DNA of 6,852 nucleotides, taken from positions 1 through 6,852 of the forward strand of contig JAJZRD010000206.1 in NCBI GenBank assembly GCA_021845945.1. The letters run 5' to 3'. The DNA is from Chloroflexota bacterium (GTDB lineage: Bacteria > Chloroflexota > UBA6077). The notes under the pieces were generated by a model. That model had not been told where the DNA came from, made no database searches, and saw nothing but the letters and a program-made list of their open reading frames with translations. Below are positions 6,401 to 6,852 of this stretch, piece by piece. Numbering within the stretch: the first letter of the stretch is position 1; each line of letters begins with the position of its first letter. The position numbers and the translations under genes were made by a program.

Positions 6401-6852
6401 TGGAGGGAGTCTACCTGCCGGTGGTCACCCTGGCCGCCCTGGCCAGCTTCGAGGCGGTGGCCCCCCTGCCCGCGGCCTTCCAGCAGATGGGCAGCAGCCT
6501 GGAGGCAGCCCGGCGATTGTTCGAGATCGTGGACGGGGGTCGGGGGGACGCGGGGACAACCGACGGGGAGACGGGGCGAGTGGGCGACGGGGAGAAACCA
6601 GAAGTAGGGCGGGGCCCTGTGCCCCGCCGCCCGGCGAACGGCTGCAGGCCCGACCGGGGAATGAGATCCCTCCTTCCTGCTCAGTCCTCAGTCCTCAGTC
6701 CTCGGTCCCCCGACCCCCGCCCCCCGGCCCCCAGCCTCGTGGTGGAGGATCTCCGCTTCCGCTACGGCCCCGGGGAGCCGCCGGCCCTGGACGGGGTGAG
6801 CTTCAGGCTGCCCGAGGGCGGCAGCCTCGCCCTCGTCGGCCCCAGCGGCGCC
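3445..6852 (+). CDS. cydDC: Fused CydDC ABC transporter (CydD + CydC), 3' truncated by window edge
   Basis: Both subunits of the cysteine/glutathione-type ABC transporter required for cytochrome bd assembly, in one frame of at least 1136 codons with no stop. Structural work has also proposed heme handling for CydDC. Order: CydD membrane domain (1-318, six helices; N-terminus MNLDQRLLREARTAGLW is typical), linker (319-387), CydD ATPase (388-625), linker (626-712), CydC membrane domain (713-1030, with the CydC hallmarks ARGLFRYLERYVSHDVTFRLLARLR-like motif near 782-806 and GDLLNRIVAEVETLQ), linker (1031-1096), CydC ATPase start. ATPase 1 is complete: Walker A GPSGAGKSS 423-431, Q-loop Gln471, LSGGQ 527-531, Walker B Asp551/Glu552, H-loop His583. 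The window ends inside the second Walker A (GPSGA, 1132-1136). The start at 3445 has only a weak AGGA 12 nt upstream; ATG 3388 is in frame but lies in the hairpin. Fused CydDC is known in actinobacteria. All three linkers are repeat-derived. Confidence 0.92.
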   Translation, partial: MNLDQRLLREARTAGLWLALTVGLGFLAGVVTVLQALYLSRVTTQVFLEGRSLEQLWGLLLLLLAAVVFRAALVGVREVTANQAAGRIKAALRERLFARLLALGPAFSSGERTGELANTLQEGVEALEGYFSRYLPSLALAALVPITILAFVFPLDLLSGLVFLLTAPLIPLFTILIGRMAEALTHRQWETLSHLSAHFLDVLQGLTTLKLFGRSRAELEILGQVGDRFRATTLGVLRVAFLSALALELLSTLSTAIVAVEVGLRLLYGTLSFEQAFFVLILAPEFYLPLRNLGTGFHAGISGVAAARRIFEILETPERETGRQGDGEAEDAERVGVRAVWLATRQPSPSLRSASPRGRGVTAAPTSFDPAIPVCPRPRVPASHTPPYISFEAVDLAYDGGERPALRGVTFEIARGERVALVGPSGAGKSSVAHLLLGFLRPDRGRILVEGRPLSEIGLEEWRRQLAWVPQNPYLFHATVADNLRVACPEAPQERLIQAAQLAGAHDFILGLPRGYDTAIGERGERLSGGQAQRLALARAFLKDAPFLILDEAASHLDPEQEALVQETLERLMEGRTVLAIAHRLGAARRANRVLVLEDGRLVESGSHPELLRREGLYHRLVEAYGDGESGSNDFSRSSPRHENERLKSLLQSDCSPVPDCFDNDRKPAATLGPRGGESRHFDATGPALTPTLSQGERELHPLLPRRGDAEQLNARDTAVRLLRLVAPFKGWMALSALLGFATVGSAVGLMATAAFLIAGAALHPSVADLAVAIVGVRFFGLARGLFRYLERYVSHDVTFRLLARLRVCFYQALEPRPPAWMMQQRAGDLLNRIVAEVETLQHFYVRVIAPPVVALLIGVVMVLFLSAFDASLAWILAIFLLLSGVALPLLTLLGSRGLGREATRLRGELNVQLVDGLQGMAELLAFGQGPRQMERARELGRRWTAAQARMARITGLHSGLSSLLSNLGMWTVLAAAIPLVAGGKLEGVYLPVVTLAALASFEAVAPLPAAFQQMGSSLEAARRLFEIVDGGRGDAGTTDGETGRVGDGEKPEVGRGPVPRRPANGCRPDRGMRSLLPAQSSVLSPRSPDPRPPAPSLVVEDLRFRYGPGEPPALDGVSFRLPEGGSLALVGPSGA
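4400..4427 (+). repeat. G-rich tandem array with G-quadruplex pattern
   Basis: Four G-runs at 4400-4402, 4407-4410, 4416-4418 and 4423-4426 are separated by AGAC, AGACA and AGAC. The unit is about 8-9 bp (GGGGAGAC). The core GACGGGGAGAC (4404-4414) recurs exactly at 6562-6572 in linker 3. Confidence 0.7.
4440..4491. repeat. Inverted repeat made of two opposed copies of a CCCTCACCC family
   Basis: The 12-bp arms 4451-4462 and 4480-4491 pair perfectly around a 17-nt loop. The left copy (4440-4460) is on the minus strand and is an exact 21-bp inverted match to 5506-5526 in linker 2. The right copy continues into the hairpin at 4504-4524. Confidence 0.75.
4504..4524. repeat. 9-bp hairpin of the CTCTCCC-GGGAGAG type
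   Basis: GCCTCTCCC, loop AGA, GGGAGAGGC, a perfect stem. The same core with loop AAG occurs at 5521-5537, so both belong to one repeat family whose 5' part is GCCCTCACCC. Confidence 0.75.
4559..4595 (-). repeat. C-rich 8-bp tandem array (GCGTCCCC unit)
   Basis: GCGTCCCC occurs twice in tandem from 4572, followed by a partial third copy. The core 4576-4587 is the exact reverse complement of GGGGACGCGGGG at 6544-6555 in linker 3. It therefore looks like a minus-strand member of the same G-rich family. Confidence 0.65.
5336..5398. repeat. 24-bp palindrome: two opposed GTAG-headed REP-like units inside the coding frame
   Basis: Arms 5336-5359 and 5375-5398 pair perfectly around a 15-nt loop. 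Each arm begins (outermost) with GTAG and carries its own small hairpin: AACGACT 5341-5347, loop TC, AGTCGTT 5350-5356 in the left arm, mirrored at 5378-5393 in the right. A GTAG foot followed by a short hairpin is the layout of REP elements linked to RAYT tyrosine transposases, and two opposed units form a BIME-like pair. It is translated here as SNDFSRSSPRHENERLKSLL or similar. Confidence 0.85.
5506..5537 (+). repeat. CCCTCACCC...CTCTCCC repeat with hairpin, second locus
   Basis: Bases 5506-5526 are a 21-bp exact inverted copy of 4440-4460. The 3' part is a hairpin, CTCTCCC (5521-5527), loop AAG, GGGAGAG (5531-5537). The two loci are about 1.05 kb apart in opposite orientation within one gene. 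Confidence 0.8.
6536..6592 (+). repeat. G-rich array with G-quadruplex pattern in linker 3
   Basis: G-runs at 6565-6568, 6573-6576, 6582-6584 and 6589-6592 have loops of 4, 5 and 4 nt, a canonical quadruplex pattern on the coding strand. Further runs of 4 to 6 G lie at 6536-6555. It shares GGGGACGCGGGG (inverted) and GACGGGGAGAC (direct) with linker 1. Confidence 0.65.
6608..6628. repeat. 8-bp GC hairpin in linker 3
   Basis: GGCGGGGC (6608-6615), 5-nt loop, GCCCCGCC (6621-6628). A perfect stem, purely G and C, between the G-rich array and the heptamer array. Confidence 0.55.
6682..6709 (+). repeat. Heptanucleotide tandem repeat CAGTCCT x3 plus a degenerate copy
   Basis: Three exact copies at 6682-6688, 6689-6695 and 6696-6702, followed by CGGTCCC. 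The unit length is not a multiple of three, but three copies (21 bp) keep frame. The array lies just upstream of the CydC ATPase domain. Confidence 0.75.

Larger units (their letters stand above)
6535..6732 (+). other. In-frame repeat-built linker 3 (CydC membrane domain to ATPase)
   Basis: 66 codons between ARRLFEIVD and SLVVEDLRFRYG. From 5' to 3': G-rich array, 8-bp hairpin, CAGTCCT heptamers, then a C-rich run to 6732. It has the same position relative to its domains as linker 1 and shares the G-rich family, but not the CCCTCACCC element. Confidence 0.75.

Overview
The window is a high-GC bacterial segment with five functional units on the + strand: an AhpC-type peroxiredoxin, then cydA and cydB (the two core subunits of a cytochrome bd quinol oxidase), then one very long open frame holding both halves of the CydDC ABC transporter. 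That frame runs off the right edge. GC content, G/C-ending codons, strong GGAGG ribosome binding sites and abundant small palindromic or G-rich repeats would suit a Chloroflexota-like genome. This taxonomic guess is weak and comes only from style.

Layout. Bases 1-228 are a regulatory leader: a 15-bp dyad with two GTTA-N4-TAAC boxes, an imperfect Rrf2-like palindrome, and a good sigma-70 type promoter (TTGACT, 17 nt, TACAAT). The peroxiredoxin occupies 229-822. The 128-nt spacer 823-950 shows no clear terminator or promoter and carries what looks like a decayed repeat fragment. cydA (GTG start at 951) is followed 42 nt later by cydB (2361). A 19-bp perfect hairpin (3377-3417) separates cydB from the CydDC frame (3445 to the edge).

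How they work together. CydA and CydB form the heme b558/b595/d oxidase that reduces O2 with quinol at low oxygen. CydDC is the inner-membrane ABC transporter needed for bd assembly. A thiol peroxidase next to a bd oxidase fits a module for low oxygen and oxidative stress.

The unusual part is the CydDC frame. It reads without a stop through CydD membrane domain, CydD ATPase, CydC membrane domain and the start of the CydC ATPase, so it is a fusion. Each of the three inter-domain linkers (4399-4605, 5320-5580, 6535-6732; 69, 87 and 66 codons) is made of DNA that looks like intergenic repeats: GTAG-ended palindromes, a CCCTCACCC...CTCTCCC hairpin family, 8-bp G-rich tandem repeats and a CAGTCCT heptamer array. 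All stay in frame, and the catalytic domains are untouched. Repeat elements appear to have been accepted in frame only at domain joints, and one of them makes up the CydD-CydC fusion joint.
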